Of a stretch of 64,000 bases of DNA, positions 23,229-33,576 are shown one piece after another (position 1 is the stretch's first letter; each line of letters starts with the position of its first letter). Position numbers and translations under genes: made by a program. The stretch is from Ceratorhiza oryzae-sativae (lineage: Eukaryota > Basidiomycota > Agaricomycetes > Cantharellales > Ceratobasidiaceae): NCBI GenBank assembly GCA_030998015.1, contig JARWMV010000232.1, positions 1,488,001 through 1,552,000 on the forward strand, given 5' to 3'. Below the pieces are notes generated by a model. That model was not told the origin of the DNA and made no database searches. It saw nothing but the letters and a program-made list of their open reading frames with translations.

Positions 23229-26200
23229 TTGACTCGCGCGTCATCAAAATTTCAGGCATCTAAAAGTGCAGGGTTCTGTGGATATCACTCTTTGTCTAAT
23301 CGAAATTTTAGCTTGTATACATGGACGACGCGCCTCAAGTTTCTTTGCTAGTAAATACAAATGATTGCGCATGTATCGTCCTTGTCCCTAACCTGAGCGA
23401 CATCTGAATGCTCCAAAGTTGGGGTAGGAAGGTTTGATTGAATAAATCTTAAATCGCATAAGCGAAGAAAACCAACTATTAAAGAGATCATACAACAGTC
23501 CGAGGTCCGGCTCACCAAGTTTGTTCAGCTGTTGTAGATTGATGGATTTTACTGACTTAGTCATCCTGACTATCGTTCAAACACCCCAAATGTCGTTGAT
23601 CAGCGTAAAGCACACAAATCCAAATCTTTCGGTACTTGCTTTTTCATAGTACAAGGATGGTGCTGGCTTTATCCAGTATAACGGAAAGGGTGGGTACAAG
23701 TCAAGCACCTCGATCTTACTTTGTCAAATAAGCATGGTGTTATTTTAGCGAGGATCGACACCGGGTGAAAATGCGAAAGTCGGTGTGACTAACTGCCCCG
23801 ATTGGCACTATGCTGGTGCGTTTTTACTTGGCCCGTGATGGCACACTTCAGCAAACGTAGAGATTGCAGAGGGTTCATTTATATTTGTCAATTGAAAAGC
23901 GAACTATGTCAAATCGGTTGAGATAATCGAGTAGAGTTATAAAGCAGGCATTATACATAGGAGAGCCAAACGCCCAAGCGACTCTGGCCCTTCATAATGG
24001 CTCCCTGTAATCAAAATGGTCAGCACCCGAATGACCGTTGGTCGCTCACTCACTTTCTATGGAGCACGACTCGACCAATAACAAAAGGCATAGCATAGTC
24101 TGAACATTTTGGCAAGTTGCACTCCCTCGTTGAGCCACTCGTCACTTTGGCAGCCTCCTACTTACGTAGGTAGACGCGTGACATCCTCGCTCGAGTCAGA
24201 CGCTCGACGAGACTTCTGTAACCCACAGGCTTGCCCGATGAACTCGCCAGCTGGTCGCGGATCACTTCAGCGCAGCCCGCCTTTCGGCAGACGCATGATC
24301 TAGCGCTCTGCCCTGCTCGTTCATTGAGCTCCCACTCGGCGTCGACCGACCACCCAACCGCGTACACTAGGCACGGTGGACTCGACCTACCGGGCGCACA
24401 GAGGGCCTCCCAGCGTCGGTCGAGCTCGCGTCTGGTACGGTCTTGACGGAAAGGTAGTGGAGGACGTTTTGTCCAAGCCGAGTCGTCGGTCCGGACCGCT
24501 CATCGCGAAGGCAGTTGCGCCCAAACTGGACACAACGCAGGATGAAGCGAGCCTCAGACCGACGGTCGGGTTATAGGCGAGCGGCGCATATGTGGAGAAG
24601 CTGAGACTTTGGAAGAGTCAGCAAGGGGCAGAATGCAAGAAGAGGTTGAACGTACCTGTCGGAAGGAGCGAACCACTTCTACACAAGCTGGAAAGACGCG
24701 GCTGAGACATAATCGAAAGAAAAAGAAACAAAAGACAAAGAATCAATGGAGAATGATAAGCGGATAAGGGAGTATAGGGAACATCCTGTTTTTTGTTTTT
24801 GTTTTTTGTTATCTTTTTCTGAGTAATTTCGATTTATGGAGATAGTTTCCGGCGGGACTGAAAGAAGCATTTCAGTGGGCTATTCGACGTGGATTGTGAG
24901 AACTAAATCGGGCGCGCACCCGTGGTATAAGCATGCTGTTCGCCGACGGAATCATCACATCTGGCCTCTGGGCATTGAATAGCGGATCGATGCTCGAGCG
25001 ATGAAAGGTAGGGAAAATCGCGAAGAGCGAGTGTGCCGGCCTCTGCTAGCTATGAGGCAGAAGCGGGGGCGGCTAGTGTCGACGCCAGCATCGAATCAAA
25101 TGACCTGGTACATTGAAGGGGTTAATATTATTGAAGTATGTTCATATCTATGTATGTGAAGTGCTCACCTGCATTCTTGGCTGGATGAGGGCCGATTGGT
25201 ATGGATATAGGAGGGCTTGAACGAAGTATGTCCAGTGCGGTTCAGGGGGGAGTACAGGAGGGCGGAGCTACGTAACTAGTGAGACTAGACTCGTTGCACC
25301 AGTCAGCCAACGCGCATAGTATATAGGGGCTGAGATGGTTACGGTGCTTTGGTAGACCAGAGTGGATAGTATGCCCGAACAACTCTGTGCTTGAGTTCCA
25401 GCTGCCACCGCGTGTATGTTCCCAGGATATGCTCCTGGCCCGTGACTGGCGAGCTTACAGCCCTGCTGATGCGTTGGCAACCGCTGGAAGGCTTCAGTGG
25501 TCAAATCCAGAGGGGCGTGTGGCTTGCCTAGCCAAAGATGTAGGCGAAGTCAGGAGACGCAGACCTCATCTACAGCATATGGGCCAGCGGCTGTGGCAGC
25601 AGCAGACAATTCGACAATTACGGTCAGGGCAGGAGTGGGCTCAAGGTCCATGTGTGGATAGGGGGCAGTGAGGAGTGCATGGGTAACGAGGGAGGAGGGA
25701 GGTGGTTGAGATTCTCCTCTCTCGCTCAGGTGGCCTTCATTTATACCCTGCTAACAATGGTCCATGCTAAACCCCTGGAGTACCAATATCCCGCACTTTT
25801 GGGCCAGCGCCGGGTAGCGAGTATCCCCTGCGCAGCTCCCGTTCCGTCCATAGCCCCTATCGGCCGAGGCACACCCATTTTTGGTGTGCCAACCAGCAAT
25901 GTGCCGCTTCCGCAGCTCTTGAGCCTCCCTTGACCAGCTCCATGCCTTTTGTGCTGCGCGTTTAGCGAGTGCATCTTCCACAATACTCAACATCGGGAAC
26001 TCTGTATACTTGTTTATCCTCTTTTCCCGATCCCGAAATCACCCAAAATCACGATACCTGCACGCATACATGCCATTTAAACATAGGTCCCCTGGGCATA
26101 GCGCAATTTGATTGGCAATGCATTGAAAAATGCGGAGCTGGAGTCCAAGCCGATGCTCGGGAGCAGCCTGTCACCGCACATCGAGGAAGGTCAAAGAATT

Positions 26201-26401
26201 GGCTCAGACGCCGCGTCATCCCTCAGAATTGCGCAGGATAACGTTGGTAAAGACACTGCCAAAATTAATTCCCTAGTCAAGCCTCAGCATTTTTAAGATT
26301 GACTCCCAATACCTTCTAACCATCCTGAGATGTCGATCATATGAGTCAAAATCGATATCGAGTTCACGATGGTGAACTGCGTCACCATAGCCAAATAGCG
26401 C
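23229..26401. other. Gene-poor region of about 3.2 kb
   Basis: Neither strand shows a recognisable protein, RNA gene or repeat. The first 900 bases are AT-richer and free of long ORFs. From 24.1 to 26 kb there are several 60-95 codon ORFs, most with non-ATG starts. The best of these is a true-ATG minus-strand ORF at 25993-25751 (MLSIVEDALAKRAAQKAW at its start), which has no recognised domain. I see no transposase, reverse transcriptase or terminal repeats. It may be degenerate mobile-element sequence, long UTRs or unannotated non-coding RNA; I cannot tell which. Confidence 0.5.
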
Positions 26402-27042
26402 TCACACTTCGTCCAGCCCAACGAACAATCCCCTCGTAAGTCTAGACTCGGGTCTTACCTGGGCACAGAGCTTCCCTTCTCGGAGTCTATATCTGGAACA
26501 CCCACCCTTTACTCTTGGCATCGTCATCAACGAACAACGTTTGACCATAATTTTATGTGTTGTCGGGTCCACTGTTTCTCGACGTATCACATAAGGGGGG
26601 GCGTTGGAAGCCAGGCATGGCTGGCGATGTGAGATTCTAGGAAATACGCGTGGGTTGCACCCCTTGGCTCTCTGCTGCCTCGGCCAATCAAGCACCACAA
26701 TCATTCCATGAGAGTGCTCACAGCACTTCAAACCGTACTTGTACTCGACCTTTAGAGCCACTCTACCCCTGAACCGCGAGCCGTAGCTGGATATCTCTAC
26801 GCCAGAACAATCGAGAGCGTCGCTACTAAGGTCAAAAGGAGAGGCCTGGGGCGCGTTCGAGCCCCAGAACTCTTGCGGCGCTTTGTCAGCACCGGGCACT
26901 CCACCGCTTGGACTGCCATACCCGACCTCACGTCCTGCTTGAAATCCCCTCTCTGTTGGTCGAGTGCTTTGTTCAGCACATTAGCCTCGTCAAGGTCGAT
27001 CCTGACATGTTGGGAGCATATCCTAGTGCCAGGACTCGACAA
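26402..27042 (-). CDS. Possible orphan gene joined across a one-base break (doubtful)
   Basis: Two overlapping minus-strand ORFs, 27042-26797 and 26899-26402, join into one frame of roughly 210 codons if a single C is added in the CCC near 26895-26897. The same kind of correction restores proven genes in this window. Residues across the join read VQAVECPGADKAPQEFWG. The protein has several Cys and Arg residues and no domain I recognise. The leftmost codon of the frame is TTG, so a true start would need an upstream exon. No intron is evident. It may be lineage-specific or simply a chance ORF. Confidence 0.25.
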
Positions 27043-27213
27043 AGTTTACTCGGCTATCATTAGGGCGAGTCCTACACCATGAGGCCGAGTAGACCCCTGT
27101 AGCTAGACTCCAACGTAAAGCTGTACGAATTGATCCTTACATCCATTCGCGCGCACCATAAATGTACATCCTCGGTCTTGGATTAATAGCTCAACTACAT
27201 TGTGTTCACACGA

Positions 27214-29702
27214 TTAGTAGACAGCAGACCCCGAGTCCAGTTTTCGAGGATCGCTCGCAGCAACGAAAATCTTCTCAGGTACTCAGTTTCATCAACTATG
27301 AATGCGCGTAAACGACTTACTCCGTTAGAGCCTCGGGATATTCCTTGGACAACGCTTTGACCCGGCGCCACCCAACTGACGTTGTGACCCAGCCGCCATA
27401 TATGCGCTGTTCATTGATTCAGAATGCGTCTGGTTTAAATATCGCTAACAGACGTACATAGTAGAGTTATCGTATGTATACTCAAAACTGTTTGACATTT
27501 GGGGTTTGTGAGTTAGGGGCATGATAGATGGTCACAAGTGACTAACGTGGTGGTGAGAGGGACAATCTGGTCGTGCATCCGAGGCGCATTGATTGCGCTC
27601 TGTGCATCCATCCCTTGATCAATTACATGCCATAGGGACTGCAGGGTAGCAGTAACTATCAGCGGTATTTCCGTCAGCTAGTGTTATTTCGCCGTTTCCC
27701 TCTACGTACTGATTCGCGATCCCCCTGCTACGCCAGTTGCAAAGTGGAAATTCCCCTTGTTGTCTTCCACAATTGTCGGACTGATTGAAGAAAGTGGACG
27801 TTTGTAGGCTGGATGTAGTTGGCGGGTGTTGCGATGTATCCAAAGCCATTCGAAGTTCCTGGCGTACTGAAATCGTCCTGGAGTATAGATAATCTCAGCA
27901 GTCACTCCATGAAATATTAGATAATTACTGACCATTTCGTCATTCAAGATGACACCATCTTCTGTCATCAATTGGCTTCCAAAGTAATAGTTGACTGTGC
28001 TGGTCAACGAAACTACCACCCAGACGAGTCGGCTGTAACAAGATGCGAAGTTCCCAACTCTCTCTGTGCAGTATAGTTGCCAGGGTTATAATAAGATGCG
28101 GAGAATGTGGTATCAGGCGATATTTTCTCAGCCAACTGCTTCGATGTTGTCTTCTTAAGGTAGAATGTTTCAAGCGAAGTCACGTTAGAGATGAATGCTG
28201 GGTCCCCAAGGCTCATGCGTTGGCCGTCTGAATTAAATCCAAGACACTGTTAGTACTTCACCGGCTCTTGTGGATGGGAAAGAAATGTCGGCTTACATGC
28301 AAATTTGATTGCCTCGTCTAGCAAATGTGTAGTTTTGTTGATGTTCGAAGAGTTGGAGATATCGAAATTCTCAAGGATATTCATCGCCGAAAGTGCAATG
28401 ATTCCGGATGACGGGGCCGGGCATGAGGTGAGTGTGTAGTTCCTGTATCTCTGTTAAAACCCCAAATGATTGGCTATAGTTACCTTCTTAGACGCAATAT
28501 ACTCACTATCTGCACCGGCTTCCGAATGATAGCTTTGTACTCTGATCGTAAAAGTGAGCAGCGAATAATATAACAAGCTTATGTCCTTTGCCTTTGAGGT
28601 CTTTCAGCGTGATGATACCGCCGTTTGCCTGCGCTTTTGCCACAGAGTTCTGGCAATGGATCCTGTATAAAAAACGTCGACGCCTACAAGGCAGACAATC
28701 AGACTTCACTCTCTCTTGCAAATCGAAAACGCTTTTACCCTCATCCGCGATCCGCTGAAGTGTCTTGGCGTATGTGGGGCGGTGGATAGTTTGCCCGGCA
28801 ACGGCCACGGTCCCGTTGGGAGCATAAACAGCCGCCCAAGTCGGATCTCGAGTGATGTACCTGCAACAACCACACACATGCATCTGACGCTTAACCCTAT
28901 CGAAATTTACGAAAGAACTCACGTAAGGTTCCCAGCCAAAACCTTCCCGAGCTCCCTTGACACGTTGAAGCTAAGTTACGCGATTTAATTTAACTTTATT
29001 TAAATGTTGGAAAGTTCTACACACACCTTTTCGCAACTTCGATAACAGGTTCGAATATTTTCCTCCAGGGCAGCTTTCCGTGACGCTTATGCAGCAGCTC
29101 GAAACCGCGTAGTTCGCCAGGTACAGCAACTGCTAGACCTCCAACTTGTGAGGGCGAACCAGTCTTGTTGACATACATGAGCTCAGTTGCCGCCCCTGGA
29201 GCAACTTCGCGGAAGTCGATCTATAAATAGTGAATTATGAACAGAGCTGAGACGAAACAAACGTACGGTCTCATACTTCCCATCAGGCGTACGGATAAGC
29301 ATGAACCCTCCTAGATATTGGTGAAAACTGTGAGTTTGCGATATAATATGTGATCGGCGATGGAACTACCTCCTCCGATGCCCGAGTGGTAAGCTGCAAC
29401 AGTTCCGACACACAACTGTGCCCCAATCATCTATCATTTGTAGTACCAGCCGTCGTTTTGATAAGTTTCATACTTAATGGATGAGTAATTCCATCTACTT
29501 ACGGCGTCAGCCGCATTTCCTCCTTTTTTCATAAGTTCGACACCCAGATCGGAGCATTGCTTGACCTCTGTCGCAACTGCCCCATGTTTCCAAAACTTGA
29601 CGAGTTCCTCCCGGCAAGCTCGGGGGGGATATTGATGGTCGGTGCTGCGACCGCACACGCCGCTAGTATAACCGACACCAACACAGGAGCAGCGAGTTGC
29701 AT
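27214..29702 (-). CDS. Secreted gamma-glutamyltranspeptidase, several apparent frame breaks
   Basis: This N-terminal-nucleophile hydrolase cleaves the gamma-glutamyl bond of glutathione and related peptides. The signal peptide MQLAAPVLVSVILAACAVAA is clear; an in-frame ATG 27 bases upstream (29729) is possible. Family blocks in order: HGAVATEVKQCSDLGVELMK, AYHSGIGGGGFMLIRTPDG, DFREVAPGAATELMY, GLAVAVPGELRGFELLHK, SCPAPSSGIIALSAMNIL, then GTSHLVTADSSG, whose Thr is the autoprocessing nucleophile, then VVSLTSTVNYYFGS, RPLSSISPTIVEDN, GVAGGSRI and APRMHDQIVPL. The last exon ends near SDPRKLDSGSAVY. One-base gaps are needed at about 29586, 28652, 27807 and 27395. One intron (28591-28542) has a GC donor. 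Family membership is certain; exact exon ends are not. Confidence 0.87.
28542..28591 (-). other. Probable GC-AG intron in the transpeptidase gene
   Basis: On the minus strand the exon ends CTCAAAG and the 50-base intron begins GCAAAG, ending GATCAG. Splicing it out joins TLKDLK to EYKAIIRKPVQI, the expected conserved sequence. Read through, the frame leaves the family. The donor is a weaker match to the GC consensus than the one at 12515. Confidence 0.5.
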
Positions 29703-30336
29703 CGTCGAAGATCCTTGTAGGGGGTCCACAACATCAGCCTCTTATAATTTATATCACGCCATAGTGCTTCCGATGGCGGGCGATATCTAAGCGAGGAGGA
29801 TCGACATTCAACTTCTGTAGGCGCGTCGGTTGGAGCATCCTGGAAGTCGAGTGATGGCGACTTGATGATGTCATCCAAATCTTCAATTCGAAGCCCAAGG
29901 ATTTGATTTTTGCGTCAAGTAGAGGGCTGTTTAAGGTAGATAGAGGCCGCCTGAACACTATGCCGTGCTTACTTGGCGTCAATAATCGTCTAACCTGTGC
30001 TTAAAACACCCACGCACGAGCGTAAAGGGGTTGCTAAATATTTCAGACATGTGTCCCGTCTGTCACCCCAGCATGCATGTGTTTTGCATCCCCGTTCGTC
30101 CTGTACATCTCACACCAACCTGGCCTTTCACTCACGAAATACATTCAATGCAAACTAAAGGATTAAAATTATAAAACTATCTAATGCAGTGTCGTCAAAA
30201 TACAAAAGAGATCCGTAAATTCATCACAAAGTCATAGCGCACAGGTTGCTAATAAAAACACAGTTTGGAACCCAGGGGCTGGAAGCTGAAAGCTGAGAAA
30301 AGGAAAGGATACATGTAAGGGAGAATAAGATAAAAT
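29703..30336. promoter_or_regulatory. Transpeptidase promoter and Ytp1-like 3' region
   Basis: This holds the upstream region of the minus-strand transpeptidase gene and the 3' UTR of the Ytp1-like gene. Minus-strand ORFs at 29663-29878 and 29749-29982 overlap the promoter and have no recognised domain. A TATA-like element is listed separately. Confidence 0.5.
29743..29754 (-). promoter_or_regulatory. TATA-like element before the transpeptidase gene
   Basis: Read on the minus strand this is ATATAAATTATA, 40 to 50 bases upstream of the ATG at 29702. If it is the working TATA box, the true start is 29702 rather than 29729. Confidence 0.35.
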
Positions 30337-32664
30337 TTACGCCAGTTCCCTTTCATGAGACACGGCTTCCGCGAGCTCGCCGCGTGCGACTGCCCAGCCC
30401 TTGATCGCGAGAACAGACAGGTTGAGCGCGTACGCAAAGCACACGATCGCGACAATTGCGTTCAGGAACATCATGATGTCATCTATACCAAATAGTCAGC
30501 TAATTGTATTGATTTCCCACTTATGCGGCAACTCACCATGTCCATTTCGCATCGCAGCAAAGGTTATTGGCTCCGAGCTCGAGATGAATGCGAGGCCACC
30601 CGTGCTCAAGAAAAAGGCCGCAAGAGCCTCTGTCGGCGGCCTCGAGGGTAAAATCGAGCGTGCCGGGCGCAACCAGACGAAAAAGTAGGTCAGGCATCGT
30701 GTGACAGCAAACGCGGTGAGCAAGTTGCCCCATAGCTCATGAACCTGGACTTGGAAAACATAGTTTTGGTGGTGCGCGCTCATGGCGGCACCGGTGATAC
30801 CAATCACGAGCGCCGGGAAAGGATTGAAACTGCCGCTATAGCTTGGGGGTTCAGTAACGGGTTGACCTCGGCTACCAGGGTTGCCAACGAGGGAGGTATT
30901 TCCAAGCAAACGACGGAAAGCAGACGACTCAAGAGCCATTCCGACGAGTCCAGCAAACCAGAACCTATCACGGCCAGCCGGTCAATATAATTCAAATTTA
31001 ATCGGCCGAATCCAAACGACTTACATGACGGCAATGCTGATATGCTGGATTTCCTTGGTGGTGTATGGATCGCCTGGCTTGGCGCCAAATCGCTCCATCC
31101 AGGTATTGGTCGCACCGTAGAGAGCGATGATAAATGACTCGACCATCTCAGCCGAAACACGCTTGGTGGTTGTACGGTTCCAAGCCCAGCCGCGGTCAGA
31201 CCATGCTCCGAGGTATCGCGCCCAGGTGAGTATGCCATACCAGAAGAAAATGGAGCCCTCTAAATCTCAAGGTCAGCGAGTGGAGGTGGCGCGCGGGCGG
31301 CAGCACGTACTAATAAAGTGGGCGAGGCAGCCGTTCAAGTAGCCCCCTCGGCAAATTCCAGTGTACACGGCCCCCCCAGTGAGTGCGACACCCCAAGCAA
31401 ATGGGATCATAATACGCTCCGCAATATTAAATGCCCAATCTGCGGTCCAGTCGAGCCAGGCATTCCAGCCCCGCTTGCTCGTTACCTCGTGCATCGACAG
31501 CTTGGGAGACGAGAACATCGGCCAAGATCGCGAGGGCGACCCCAAGTCGTGAAGCGTCGCCTCGGATCCAATCGAGTGGCGGGACAGAGGCGAGCCGTTT
31601 TGCTGGCTAAACTCACGCGAGTGGCGGGAGGGTGTGGAGGTGCTAGACTCGCCCTGGTTCACCCAGGCAGACGCCGTGTTAAAGCGAAGCATACTAAGGC
31701 CATTGTGTACCTGTTGAGCATGCTCCGGGTTGGCTGGCTCGATGGGCGAGTGCTGAATCTCTTCGGGATCGGCAGTGAGCTTGATTTCTTCTTCATTATC
31801 ATCCATCCATCGCCTCGGTTCTTCCTCTCGCCCACACAAGACAAAATGATACAATCGTGACGGAGTCCATTCGGCAGGCCCTCCACGCACAAAGTCATAG
31901 AGTCGGCGGATGAGCGGAAGCGCGTCGATAATGCCAATGACATTGACGAGCAGGAGGAGCACATTTCCAACCGCGCCGTGGCTCGATCCCTCATACCTGT
32001 GAGGCCAAACGCATCAGAAATTGATCGGTTCAGAAAACAAGCGCAGGTGGCGATGCAAAGAACACATGCGTGGGAAAACTCACAAGTTGGGGCTGAGCTT
32101 CTTGTACGCTGCGCCAGAGAAGAATCCAATCGTCGTCATCACAAGAAAGACAGTGTTGACAACCTTGTGAGCCTTGTGCTTTGCAGACCTGAGAACGATG
32201 GCTGCGACAGGTGTGTGAGTCGGATCGTTCGGGTTGGGGGCCGAAGGCGCAGCTGACTTACCAAGTGGGAGGACCACAAAGAACGCCAAACTCATAACCA
32301 CGATATGGAAAACCATCAAGCCCCCGAGCTTGTGCTCTGCGCCCTCGAGCTGGAAGTCGTGGGCATAGTACGAGAGAGGATCAGGGCCGAACTTTTCGAG
32401 GATGGCTGTCTCGTTCAGCTCGAGCATCGGTGCGGCGTGTCCGTGCCCGTGTCCAGAAGCCATAACGTGCGAAGAGCCATTCGTGGACGGAGCATGTGAG
32501 TCGTGCTCGTCATCCCCATGGCGCGGCTTCAGGGATATGCGTATCGCGAGCTCGGGCATGGGATTCCGGGCGACGAGCCCGGCATCGGCCATGTCTGGGC
32601 TTGTGGCGGCCGCAGCGGCCACCACGGCGAGAGCTCCAAGCAGAGCGCTCGTATGGAACCTCAT
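30337..32664 (-). CDS. Ytp1-like integral membrane protein
   Basis: This is a fungal Ytp1-type multi-spanning membrane protein of unknown biochemical role. It starts with a signal-like segment (MRFHTSALLGALAVVAAAAA), then a His-rich lumenal stretch (SGHGHGHAAP). Membrane helices include LGGLMVFHIVVMSLAFFVVL, VVNTVFLVMTTIGFFSG and NVLLLLVNVIGIIDALPLI. A cytosolic Ser-rich loop of about 100 residues follows (TSTPSRHSREFSQQ). The C-terminal Ytp1 block contains ICRGGYLNGCLAHFI, EGSIFFWYGILTWARYLGAW, VHELWGNLLTAFAVTR and FLNAIVAIVCFAYALNLSV. The first intron (32261-32202, 60 bases) is a multiple of three and could be mistaken for coding. No frame break was needed. The His-rich stretch could bind metal, which is inference only. 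Confidence 0.85.
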
Positions 32665-33576
32665 CGTTCGGAAAGTGCTGGTCTGCTGGTATCAAAGTAG
32701 GGATAAGCCGCAGAGACCTGCAGGGACGGTGAGACCCAAGGGCAAGGAGGGAGAACCTTAAACGAGGAAGGGGACACGGAGGGGCGTACAACCGGCCTGC
32801 GGGTTTAAATAAGTTGCGTGGGAAGGGTGGAGGCGGAAGGAGTCGAGGCGAGACGCTGAGTCAAGTAACAATAATCGCCACCGCGATGCCGCCCAAATCA
32901 GCCGCATTCGGTCAGCATAGGACGTCACTTGAACGACCCTACTCACCACGGCAGCCGAGGCCGGCCTCAGCAGGCAGCAGGTGTGTGTTCTATACTTTAA
33001 AAAGAAATGCAGCGTTACGCGAACCGGGATCATAGGAATCACTTACCAGTAATGGTACAGATCTCGGCGTTCTAACCCCACACCTACTGTAAATGACGCA
33101 TTTCTCTCGGCGCTGCAGTCGATGCAGTCGCCAGACTAAGGGCTTTTTGGAGAGTGACCCCGTCGTCGTTCAAAGGGCTCTTCAAGTACCCCGAGGCTCG
33201 TATTCCGTTGGCAACCCGTACATTTGTTGCGGTCGGACGTAGTAGTAGCTATTAGATACGTAACCAAAGTAAATGACGACGCTACATCCGAAATTCTTTC
33301 TTGGACTGATCAGGAAGTTTTTTGATGCCAATCGAAAGATCGACCGGCACATGCCCGAGCGCCGCCGGCAACAATCACGCCAAATTAGTAGAGTATATCT
33401 CTTCAACCTAACATACATCACCAGGTATACCTTATACATACATAAATCCTGAATGCCCAATCGGTGCGAGCAAGTGAAACCGCACCCGAGACCAAAAGAA
33501 AAAGTCTAATCACAGCATAGCGACAAAACAAGAGGCGAGAGCTGATCTTCGAGATGAGTCCACGCCGGAGACCAGG
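32665..33576. other. Intergenic, no gene seen
   Basis: This 912-base stretch lies upstream of the Ytp1-like gene and downstream of the FHL1-like gene, so it holds one promoter and one 3' UTR. ORFs at 32814-33035 and 33182-33460 show no domain. Confidence 0.5.

Noticed and set aside
24100..24600. Possible transposon remnant in GC-richer short ORFs
   Set aside because: No catalytic motif, terminal repeats or target duplication could be seen.
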